DNA of 64,000 nt from positions 7,259,098 through 7,323,097 of the forward strand of contig CAIIXF020000001.1 in NCBI GenBank assembly GCA_903813345.2, given 5' to 3'. Positions 13,801 through 25,800 of this stretch are shown here, piece after piece; within the stretch, counting starts at the first letter, position 1, and every line of letters begins with the position of its first letter. The notes beneath the pieces were generated by a model. The model had not been told where the DNA came from. It did not search any database and was given only the letters and a program-made list of their open reading frames with translations. Both the position numbers and the translations under genes were made by a program. The stretch is from Owenia fusiformis (lineage: Eukaryota > Annelida > Polychaeta > Sabellida > Oweniidae).

Positions 13801-16800
13801 CTCCACTATTTTTCAAGTTACAGCAAAAATCGTAAAAAGACGTGCAAAGGCAGCCATTTTTCAAGATGGCTGCCATATATTTCTTCTGTATTTACATTTC
13901 TAGCTTAATCAATGTTCTACTTTTTTACATTTAAAACATAATGCTATTACAGTTTTATATGCAGTACCTAAATAACTGTAAAATCGGCACTAAAATGGCC
14001 ACCATTTTTAAATGAGCGGCCATTTTGAAAATCCGTTTTCGAGCAGAACTTCTACCCCCATTGGGTATATGTGTAAAAAATATGAACAAAATCAAGCCAA
14101 CGGTATTTGAGTTATTGCCCGGACGGACGGACGGACGTACGTACGGACGGACAGAGGCGTTCCCTATATCCCTTCCGAACTTCGTTCGATGGGATAAAAA
14201 TAGAGTGTAATAAAACTTGATTGCATTATAGATCTCAATTAAAGTTCATTGTTGGCTAATGAGATTAGGAAAACTGATAAGAGAATGGGTGTCCAAAAGG
14301 ATGAATTTGTTTTTAAAAGCCCACTGCATGCTTTACCTCTGAGCTCTTTGTACCTTGACCAGGGACATCTTGGGCAATGGTTTATAAGCAACAGCTATCA
14401 CCCTGTAGCCTTGCTGGGTGTATTGCATTAATACATCATGGAAGTCAACAGGAACTGAAAATATAAAATGTATGAACATTGATATTTGTAAAAAATTCTG
14501 CAGGTTTACAGGTCTACTACCCTCATGCTTCCAAAGCTGCGTTATTCAAAGAAAATATACCATGTGATGAATTCAATAAGTCTTTGTTGCAGAAAAAAAT
14601 GAATTTGCTATAAATCATCCCACCCTGTAATGCATTCATCCAAGAACAGAAATCAACAAATTTTACATATACAATTTTGTAAGTACATTAAATTTCATTG
14701 GCAAACCTTTGTAGTATAATACTGTTACATATCTTTTGGGGCTAAAATGAGTCCATGAACAAAGCGTTTTCTCAAAAATGTCACATACCTGTTTCCTGCC
14801 TGCATAATGAGGCCACCATCTCTGGGGCACCTTTTGTATAGAGATCAAAGTGTGTGGAGCCCAACGTACGCGTGATCACTGACATGCGTTGTAGGCTAGA
14901 TGAGAAAGTGAACTGACGCACTATGCCAATCTCATAAGGTATATTCTGAAATACAATTACATTGATTGGCAAAGATCTTTGAGGTACTTCAACTTTATTT
15001 CTTCTTTGTGTTTCATGTCATTTCAGTTGGTTACCTTTTAATTACAAAAAAACTGTTTAGAACTGGATGTAAGCATGGTTAACATGATTTATAGGAGTTT
15101 GTGTTATTATTTCCAAAAGTTTCCCTTTATGCTTTCTCATTGCCAATGGTATTTCTAACATGGATCAAAAAGGATAATGCCTTTTTTTCAATAATTTTAC
15201 TCATGTAGGAAATGAAAATTATTCCAGGTCATTAATTCTAGTAGAATTCAATTCAAGTGTTAGACTAATGTTCTAATAATGTTTTAGAAAATGTTTTATG
15301 TACAATAGTGTACTGGTGCTATGTTAAGTCCACCCGCTATGGCTCAGTGGCAGAGTCAAGGTTACCAATATCGCTTGGCCCGGGTTCGATTCCCGGTTAA
15401 GACAAGTTTATTTGTGTGTTATGTAATTCTGGGTGTTTGACTGAGTGGTTCACAACTCGTATAGAAGGCTGTGGTGTGTACCTGTATGTCTGTGTACCTG
15501 TGCACACAAAAGAACACAGGGCTCCTCCAAGGAGGGGTTTCTGGCTCTATCTTCGAGTGTAAAATACGTAAAATACGGAATATACCAATGAGGTATTGCT
15601 CGCCAAATATGGCGGTAACCAAGATATAATAATAATAATAACCACTGGTATATTCACTTCCTATGTAATGAACCACCACAACTACTTACATCTGGTGAGT
15701 CAAAGCTGGCAGATATTCTCTTGTTGTCAGATGTTTTAGGACGTACGACAGTGGGACTGAAAACATCAAACTTTGAAGCATCCTCACCAGGCTCCTCTAA
15801 ATCCTAAAATATATTATTTAAGGGAAATCATAAGACACAGCCAAATTAACTACCCATATAAAAATAATATTTTTGAAATCATATTTTCAGTCAATTTTAT
15901 GCCTTTTTATATATCCTACTTAAAATGTTTTTGATTGCATTTTTGATGTGACCTTTTTCATATAATCTAGTGAGCCATGCTTTTTTGAGAACATCATATT
16001 CCTGAACTTATCCTTACCCACTTTGTTGATTCGAACATTTTCAAATCCAAGGGGTCTCCACTTATAACACCCTCTATTATAGTGAGAGAATGGCACGTTG
16101 CCATAGCAGCAGATAAAGGCCCCTTAGGCAAAAGAGAGGGATCATGCTCTGGAGCTTGGAATCTGAAATACAATATATTCATTTCATCATAAGAAAACAG
16201 GTGGTATTTCATAGCAATCATTGATTAATGAAAACCTCACATTCTATAAACATATTAATCTGAGTAGATGAATTCGAAAACATTGATTATATGCACTGTC
16301 TTTAAGAAGTCTCTACATGAATAATTTAATGGGATTACGTATGTTTAATCCAAGGTCAAAACAAGACATTAACATGCAAAATGTCACCACCTGCCATTTG
16401 TTACAGATGCCAGTTGCCAACACCGTCCACAAAGACGTTGGAGACCATAACGATATGTTACCACTTGTGGTGGTGACATACCACTTGTGGTGGTGACATA
16501 CCACTTGTGGTGGCGACATAAAAACATTGCAAAATGAGCATCTTGAATGGTGAGTGTTCACATCAGCATGTAGAGTTTGATAATACTCTTCAACATACTC
16601 CATTGTAATATGTGCATGGTCAAACTTACGTATTGTTGCTTTCTTGACCATAAGTAGGTACAACTCCCCACATATCAAGGCCATCCTCAGTTAAAGTACC
16701 AGTCTGAATACAGAAAAATACAGAATAATTGTTTACCTAAACAGGGATATCATATAAACAAGTACTGTATATGTCTTTAATTACATGGTGTGTTTAATTA

Positions 16801-19800
16801 TGCGTATTTCGCGCTAGACAATTATCACTGAAATATAAATATGAATATTAAAACCTCTCCATAAAAATCGAGGAATGACCAAGTTTAACAAAACAAAAGT
16901 AATACATTTTACAGTTTGAATAAACCTAATAAATCATTAATACAGTATTTTATTGTTTGCAATTTCCTTTTTCAATAAATGATGAAGTAATGAAACGATT
17001 TTATCTTAAATAATCATTGTTTTTCATGTTTCAACTACTGAAAAAGACAGCAAAAAAAATTCAAATATAAATCTGGTAATAATTGAACAGGTACGTCTGC
17101 TACATGATCATTTTAAACCATTTTAGGAACTTTTATTCTATAACAGAACATCATACAAATTCTAATTTTAAACTTCATCTTTTAAGTCTAAGATGAACAG
17201 CTGCACAATTTCATCAATAATTTTAATGGTTGGACTGATGTTTGTGTTTGAAATGCCAATGGTAACAATGATTCCATGCCCAGTGGACCGTAAGTAACAT
17301 TATAAAAGGACATCTATATGATTTTTGTGTGATATATACATAGTACTATTGTTCATGTTCCAAAAATTAGCCTTGGAATCTGCTGGATTTGTATATAATA
17401 TTACTGTTAATTCATTTGCTGGATACTATTTAAATTCCAAATGTACAGTTTTATTGCACATTACACACCACTTGCAAATTGTTACAAAAACTGTAACAAT
17501 TTGTTAGAAAAGCCAACCACCACTGCTGAATGCTGGTCTCAAAAAATGAAGGGCAATAAGATATCAACATCTCCTCTTGGAATTGGAAAGGCATTTCAAT
17601 GAACAACAAGGCATTAACATGACAAAATGTCACCACCTAAAACAATTTGGTCAATTTAAAGCAAGTTGGAAAATACCTTTTGACCTTAAGAAGAACTTCT
17701 GAGAACATGTAGATGATTTTGAAAAAAAATTAGTCAATTTGAAGCAAGTTGAAAAAAGACCTTTTTGACCTTGAGAAGGTCATTGAAGGTCAAAGGTCAA
17801 ATCTAAAGTCAGATTTGAACTTCTGAGAACTTGTAAAGTCAAATTTGAACTTCTGAAAAGATGTAGATGATTTTGAAAAAAAAATTTGGTCAATTTGAAG
17901 CAAGTTGAAAACAGACCTTTTTGACCTTTTTTGACCTTGAGAAGGTCATTAAAGGTCAAACGTCAAATTAAAAGTCAGATTTGAATTTCTGAGAACATGT
18001 AGATGATTTTGAAAAAAAAAATTAGTCAATTTGAAGCAAGTTGAAAAAAGACCTTTTTGACCTTTTTTGACCTTGAGAAGGTCAAATGTCAAATCTAAAG
18101 TCAAATCTAAATTTGAATTTCTGAGAACATGTAGATGATTTTGAAAAAAAATTTAGTCAATTTGAAGCAAGATGAAAAAATACCTTTTTGACATTTTTTG
18201 ACATTGAGAAGGTCATTGAAGGTCAAATGTCAAATCTAAAGTCAGATTTGAATTTCTGAGAACATGTAGATGATTTTGAAAAAAAAATTTAGTCAATTTG
18301 AAGCAAGTTGAAAAAAGACCTTTTTGACCTTTTTTGACTTTTGAGAAGGTCAAATGTCAAATCTTAAGTCAAATCTAAAGTCAGATTTGAATTTCTGAGA
18401 ACATGTAGATGATTTTGAAAAAAAATTTAGTCAATTTGAAGCAAGTTGAAAAAAGACCTTTTTGACCTTTTTTGACTTTGAGAAGGTCATTGAAGGTCAA
18501 ATGTCAAATCTTAAGTCAAATCTAAAGTCAGATTTGAATTTCTGAGAACACGTAGATGATTTTGAAAATTTTTTTTAGTCAATTTGAAGCAAGTAGAAAA
18601 CAGACCTTTTTGACCTTTTTTGACCTTGAGAAGGTCAGATTTGAAGGTCAAATGTCAAATCTTAAGTCAGATTTGAATTTCTGAGAACACGTAGATGATT
18701 TTGAAAAAAAATTTAGTCAATTTGAAGCAAGTTGAAAACAGACCTTTTTGACCTTTTTTGACCTTGAGAAGGTCATTGAAGGTCAAATGTCAAATCTAAA
18801 GTCAGATTTGAAGGTCAAATGTCAAATCTAAAGTCAGATTTGAATTTCTGAGAACATGTAGATGATTTTGAAAAAAAATTTAGTCAATGTGAAGCAAGTT
18901 GAAAAAAGACCTTTTTGACCTTGAGAAGGTCAGATTTGAAGGTCAAATGTCAAATCTAAAGTCAGATTTGAATTTCTGAGAACATGTAGATGATTTTGAA
19001 AAAAATTTAGTCAATGTGAAGCAAGTTGAAAAAAGACCTTTTTGACCTTGAGAAGGTCATTGAAGGTCAAATGTCAAATCTAAAGTCAGATTTGAACTTC
19101 TGAGAAGATCTAGATGATTTAGAAAAAAATTGAAGTCAGTCTAAACAGTATTTGTTAAGTTATAGGAAGTTGTAAGAAATTGTTACAGACGCCGGACGCC
19201 GGACGCCAACCACCAACCGCCGTCGCAAAAAAACGGAGACCATAACAATATGTCACCACTTTTTGGTGGTGACATAATATATACTTCACAAAATTACGAA
19301 ATACTTTTGAAAGTTGGCTTCTATCGTTTTTTTTATTTGGTATTGCATACTACATACAATTACATGTACATGTATAGTGTGAGGTTAGATGAGTTTATTC
19401 CATTCATAAGCTTCACAAACCCATGATTATAAATTACAATTTGATTTGAGGTTAGATGAGTTTATAAAGATGAGTTTGTAAATAACAATATAATTTGAGG
19501 TAAGATGAGTTTATAAATGACAATATGATTTGAGGTTAGATGAGTTTATAAATGACAATATGATTTGAGGTTAGATGAATTTTATAAATAACAATATGAT
19601 ATGAGGTTAGATGAGTTTATAAATGACAAAAAAAAACATGATTATAAATTGCAATTTAATTTGGTTTTAGATGAGTTTATAAAGATAAGTTTGTAAATAA
19701 CAATATGATTTGAGGTTAGATGAGTTTATAAATAACAATATGATTTGAGGTTAGAAGAGTTTATAAATGACAATATGATTAGAGGTTAGATGAGTTTATA

Positions 19801-22800
19801 AATGACAATATGATTTGAGGTTAGATAAGTTTATAAATAACAATATGATTTGAGGTTAGATGAGATTATAAATGACAATATGATTTGAGGTTAGATGAAT
19901 TTATAAATGATAATATGATTTGAGGTTAGATGAGTTTATAAATGACAATATGACTTGAAGTTTATAAATGACAATATGATTTGAGGTTAGATGGATTTAT
20001 AAATGACAATATGATTTGAGGTTAGATGAGTTTATAAGTGACAATATGATTTGAGGTTAGATGAGTTTATAAATGACAATATGATTTGAGGTTAGATGAG
20101 ATTATAAATGACAATATGATTTGAGGTTAGATGAGTTTATAAATGACACTATGATTTGAGGTTAGATGAGTTTATAAATGACAATATGATTTGAGGTTAG
20201 ATGAGTTTATAAATGACAAATACCGAAGAAATATCAAGGGCAAGTGTTTATAGAAGATATATAACATAAAACATACAAGAACACAAATGTGTACAAAATG
20301 TCCCCACCTATGGGTGATCCTGTCAAATGGTTATCCTAAAAACGAGTAGACAAGACTTTACCGACACAATTTGACGACGGAAAATCCAAAATGGCCACCT
20401 TAAAATTTACCCAGAATGCCCAAAAATAAGTCAGTTCTAGATTTTCATACTAAGAACCACCCCTGAAAATTTGAAATTGATCTGTCACACAGTTAACCAG
20501 AAAACATGTAAACAAGACTTTACAGACAAGATTTGAGGACAGAAAATCCAAAATGGCTGCCTTGACATTTATCCAGAATGCCAAAAAACTAATCTGTTCT
20601 AGATTTTCATACTAAGAATCATCCCTGAAAATTTGAAATTGATCTACCAAACGGTTCACCTGGAAATGCGTAGACAAGACTTTACAAACAAGATTTAAGG
20701 ACAGAAAATTGAAAATGGCTGCCTTGACATTTACCCAGAATGCCCAAAAACTAATCAGATCTAGATTTTCATACTAAGAATCATCCCTGAAAATTTGAAA
20801 TTGATCTACCAAACGGTTCACCTAAAAACACGTAGACAAGACTTTACGGGCAAGATTTTAAGACGGAAAATCCAAAATGGCTGCCTTGACATTTACCCAG
20901 AATGCCAAAAAAACTAATCTGTTCTAGATTTTCATACTGAGAATCATCCCTGAAAATTTCAAATTGATCTACCAAACGGTTCACCTTGAAATGTGTAGAC
21001 AAGACTTTACAGACAAGATTTTAGGACGGAAAATCCAAAATGGCTGCCTTGACATTTACCCAGAATGCCCAAAATCTAATCAGATCTAGATTTTCATACT
21101 GAGAATCATCCCTGAAAATTTGAAATTGATCTACCAAACGGTTCACCTGAAAATGCGTAGACAAGACATTACAGACAAGATTTTAGGACGGAAAATCCAA
21201 AATGGCTGCCTTGACATTTACCCAGAATGCCCAAAAACTAATCAGATCTAGATTTTCATACTAAGAATCATCCCTGAAAATTTGAAATTGATCTACCAAA
21301 CGGTTGACCTGAAAACCCGTAGACAAGACTTTACAGACAAGACTTTACAGACAAGATTTTAGGATGGAAAAATCCAAAATGGCCGACAATAAAAAAGTGG
21401 TTATAAGTTTTTGCTGATTTCTTTTTACAAAATTATCACATATAACTACTGTTAACAATAACATAGGCTTTTACAACAAAGTCCACCTGAAATTATTTAT
21501 AAAGCTACTAAATAGTTTAAGTATGAAAACTGAAAAACACCATTCAATATGATACAAAGTATTATCGTGCGCTAACTTTTCTTAAAACATTCAAAATGGC
21601 TGACATGACTGAGCTAACAGGTCCAAAACCTAATCAGATCTAGAATGAAGTGAGCTGAACAAGATGTTAAAGTTTTAAAAGCAACTGTGAAGCCGTTTTT
21701 CTTAAAGTTTGCAGACAAGGATTTTAGCATTTGACTTCAAAATGGCCGACAGGAAGTAGGTATCGAGTTGATTTTTTTTCATCCACATCTGCATGCACTC
21801 ATAAGTTATCCCTGAAAATTTGAAGGTGATATCTGTAGCGGTTTTGGAGAAAACTGCAGGACGTACGGACAGACGGACAGACAGACAGACGGACGCGCCT
21901 AGGCCGACGCCTAGGCCGACAATATGGCCCCACACTATGTGGTGGGCACATAAAAAGAGCAACTAACAAATATATTTGGAGGAGGGCAAAATAATGGTTG
22001 CCAGTGAGTAGTAAGAAAACATAACTAACATTCTGATAAACAAGAAATATTTTTTGAACACTGATATACAGGTTAAGTCAGACTGTGACTGTAACACAAC
22101 TTTGTTATAATAAATATTTGACCTCAAATTCAAATGGGTATACTGTGCTTATATATTTTAGCTTGTGAGCCTAATCCCTGCCAGAATGGTGGTTCCTGTG
22201 TGTCTTATGATGATGCTACATTCAAATGTTATTGCCTATCCCCATTCGGAGGAAAGCAGTGCCAGACTAAAAAATTAGTTGCAACATGTTGCTAATAAAT
22301 AATGAACCAACAAATGACTTTAAATCGACAATAAATTCTGAAAGGAGTGTAAACTTCATTTATATTTTGTCAGTCTAAATTTCCAAACATACATTTATCA
22401 AAATGAGAAATGATAAAATGGTAAATCTTTCATCGGAAAATCAAGACAGGGGAGGTTACGGGAAACCAGGTAGGCACTGCTAATAGGTATTAATTTTGTA
22501 GGTATCTAAGTAAAATATATTGACTTACTTTATCAAAACATACAACATTTATTGAGCCAGTGACGTTAATACTACTAGGACTGATACAGTAGACCAAGCG
22601 GTCCTTTAGTCTGGACTGAGCAAATACGATGCCTATGGTCATGGCAGCTGGTAATGCAGGAGGAACAACAATTGTCACCAAGTCTAGGACACGCAGTACC
22701 ACATGACCTGCACTATCTCCACGTTGAACCTGAAGATTAACATATATATATAAATATCAGTTTTCAAGCACTTTTCTCATGTTTTCTCATTTCAAGAAAT

Positions 22801-25800
22801 ATTTATTTTTATTTTAATGAGCACAAGCGAAATGAAAATCCTATCCTTTATGAACATGTTCAGAGCAAATAAAACTTTACAAAAATTCTACAATATTTTC
22901 CTTGTTAGTATTTAGGCATAGCTATCATACCATAATTATGAGAGTATAAAGCATTCCAATGGCAGATATGAGGGCTAGGACACCTATAAACTTGTAACTG
23001 TCCTGTGTGAACTTGAAATCAACTGGCTTTGGGTACATTATTGAGCGGACTAATTCACCCTTTGAAGTCATGAAACCTGAAAGTTTTGAAAACCTTGAAT
23101 CACACAATGAGTATAAGCATAAATGTGATACTGCGTCAAATAAATTTCATTATTTTTAATGAAGCTAAACCTTTACTCTAAAAATGTTACTCAATTATTC
23201 AGTGTAAACTCTCTTATTCTACTATTTTGCAGTTTTGGTTTAGCATGATTTGTATGATTTATAGCTCTTTGTGCTGTGATTCTTTCTTTTCAAATGTTGG
23301 TGTACTGAAAAGTAAACCAGCTGTCACTCTGGATTAGAGCTAAATATTTATATCAATAGGGGCCTTAATTAATGTAAACAAGACTTGACACAATTACCTG
23401 TTCTAATGACAACTGCCTTGACCTTCTCGCTGCCATAGTAACGTGTTTGAATGACCTTAGTGCCACAGAATAGAACATGTCTTGAATGTTGCTTTATGTT
23501 AAACATCACTTCCTTATTGGTAGATAGCTGAGGGTTTGGCAATGGAGTCTTAGTGACTGGAACACTTTCCCCTATAAACACATATTTCACATGAAAAGGA
23601 AACTAGAATGACAAATTAATAACTAATTAATAAACCAGAACAACGGCAACGCCAAAGCGTAGCGAATCCCATCGAACAGAAATGGCTGGCATTTTACAAA
23701 CGAAGCGCAAATATCATAAAACAACACACCAGAAAGGCCACCATTTTCAAAATGGTTGCTCACTAGCCAAGTTGTCATCAGAAGAAATAATATGCTTTTA
23801 AGTAGCCACCTCTAAAATTTTTGAAAAATCGAACACTTACCTGTAAAATAACACACGTAAAAATGGTGGCCATTTTTTAAAATGGCCGACTACTCCCCAA
23901 AGTTTTATTAGACAATGTGCCATGCTTAAAGTATTCACATATCAAATATGAACAAAATCGCTCCACTACTTTTCGAGTTATAGTAAAATACGTTAAAATG
24001 GCGGCCATTTTTCAAAATAGCCACCTTCTACCAAAAGCATCATTAGAAATAGACGGTAGTGCTTGCAACGGTAATGGATCTCACTGCCGGTAAATTTCAC
24101 CTCCATTACCTTACCGTTACCGATAATCGTTGATACTGATAATGTTCCTAAAATCTCTCAGCTTGATTTCCCGCTCACATCAACTACAGTGGATATATTG
24201 TATTATTGTGTATCTTGTGTGTGATTGTGTATTGTTAGGAAGTCTTTGAATGATAATATAGAGTGAATTCAATCAAAATTGATCAAATTATTTGTGTTTT
24301 TACTTCACCGAAATATCACGTCACGTGATTTGTTAATCTCGCGGCATGGGAGATGATTGACAGAAGTGGGTGGGGTTTTGCTTATCCTCCCGCCTTTTAC
24401 GAATGCTTTGCAGTTGATTGACAGATTAGCTCTTCAAATGTGGAGATTGAAATATACATGATTGATAAAATATTCTTAAACGAACATTGTTTCGTAAATT
24501 TGACAATGGATCGCAATGCCAATCATCATGTTGCAGCAGCATGGCGATTATCGGCAATGGATTTTATTACCGGCAATTGAGAGTATCTACTGCCGCTGCC
24601 GACAATCCGGCATTACCGTAAGGCACTAATAGACGGTGTTCCATGCTTATAGTATTCACATACCAAATATGAACAAAATCGTTCCACTACTTTTCAAGTA
24701 TAAGTAAAATACGTTAAAATGGCGGCCATTTTTCAAAATTGTTTTCAAAATGGCCGCCTTCTACCAAAAGTGTCATAGGACAGTGTGCTATGCTTATAGT
24801 ATTCACATACCAAATATGAACAAAATCGCTCCACTACTTTTCGAGTTATAGTAAAATACATTAAAATGGCGGCCATTTTTCAAAATTGTTTTCAAAATGG
24901 CCGCCTTCTTCCAAAAGTGTCATAGGACAGTGTGCCATGCTTATAGTATTCACATACCAAATATGAACAAAATCGCTCCACTACTTTTCGAGTTATAGTA
25001 AATTACGTTAAAATGGCAGCCATTTTTCAAAATGGCCGCCTTCTACCAAAAGTGTCTTTAGACAGTGTGCAATGCATATAGTATTCACACACAAAATATG
25101 AACAAAATCGCTCCACTATTTTTTGAGTTACAGCAAAAATCGTAAAATGATGAGTAAAGGCCGCCATTTTTCAAGATGGCTGCCATGTGCTTTTTAATAT
25201 CTACATTTATAGCATTATTAATGTCCTTTATAATTTTTTTTACATTTAAAACATATTGCTATTACAGTTTTACATATTGCACCTAAATTTCTGTAAAATC
25301 GTCACTAAAATGGCCGCCATTTTGAAATGAGCGGCCATTTTGAAAATCGGCTTTTGAGCAGAACTTCTATCCCCATAGGGTATATGTGTACCAAATATGA
25401 ACAAAATCGGGCCAACGGTATTTGAGTTATTGCCCGGACGGATGGACAGACGGACGGACGTACGTACGTACGGACGGACGTACGTACGTACGGACGGACA
25501 GACGGGTGGAGGCGTTCCCTATATCCCTCCGAACTTCGTTCGATGGGATAATAAATATAAACTATCTAGTGGATAATTATGAAAAATTTCCGCCATTTCA
25601 AAAAGCCGCCATCTTGAAAAAAATTACTCACCAATTAACAACTTTCCAACAAATATGAAGCAAATCCGTCCACTTGTATTCAATTTATCTTATATTATAT
25701 CTTATGGACAGACTGACTGATGGATAAAGGGCTTCACTATATGCCTACCAAACTTTGTTCGTTGGTATAATCAAGTGTAAGAGTTATCTTCCGTCAACTG

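Larger units (their letters stand above)
10094..14196. mobile_element. Family X element 1 (inverted-repeat, array-bearing), carrying nested elements Y and Z
   Basis: It starts accagaacaacggcaact and ends cgaacttcgttcgatgggat; the string atcccatcgaac near the left end is the inverse of the right end. The body is a degenerate tandem array of roughly 150-bp units (key strings aaaatggccgcc and atgaacaaaatcgctcc). A run of ggac/agac repeats precedes the right end. No transposase is visible, so it is non-autonomous. Element Y (10450-12105) and fold-back Z (12513-13529) are inserted in it. Confidence 0.75.

Noticed and set aside
13407-13903. Several 60-120 codon frames around 13.4-13.9 kb
   Set aside because: They are translations of repeat units (key DNA string aaaatggccgcc) of families X and Z, not genes.
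15329-15405. Possible functional tRNA gene
   Set aside because: A and B boxes and the T arm are present, but there is no acceptor-stem pairing and no clear anticodon arm; it continues into a SINE body.
19380-20218. CRISPR-like array
   Set aside because: The repeats are contiguous with no unique spacers, and the DNA is from an animal genome; it is a minisatellite.
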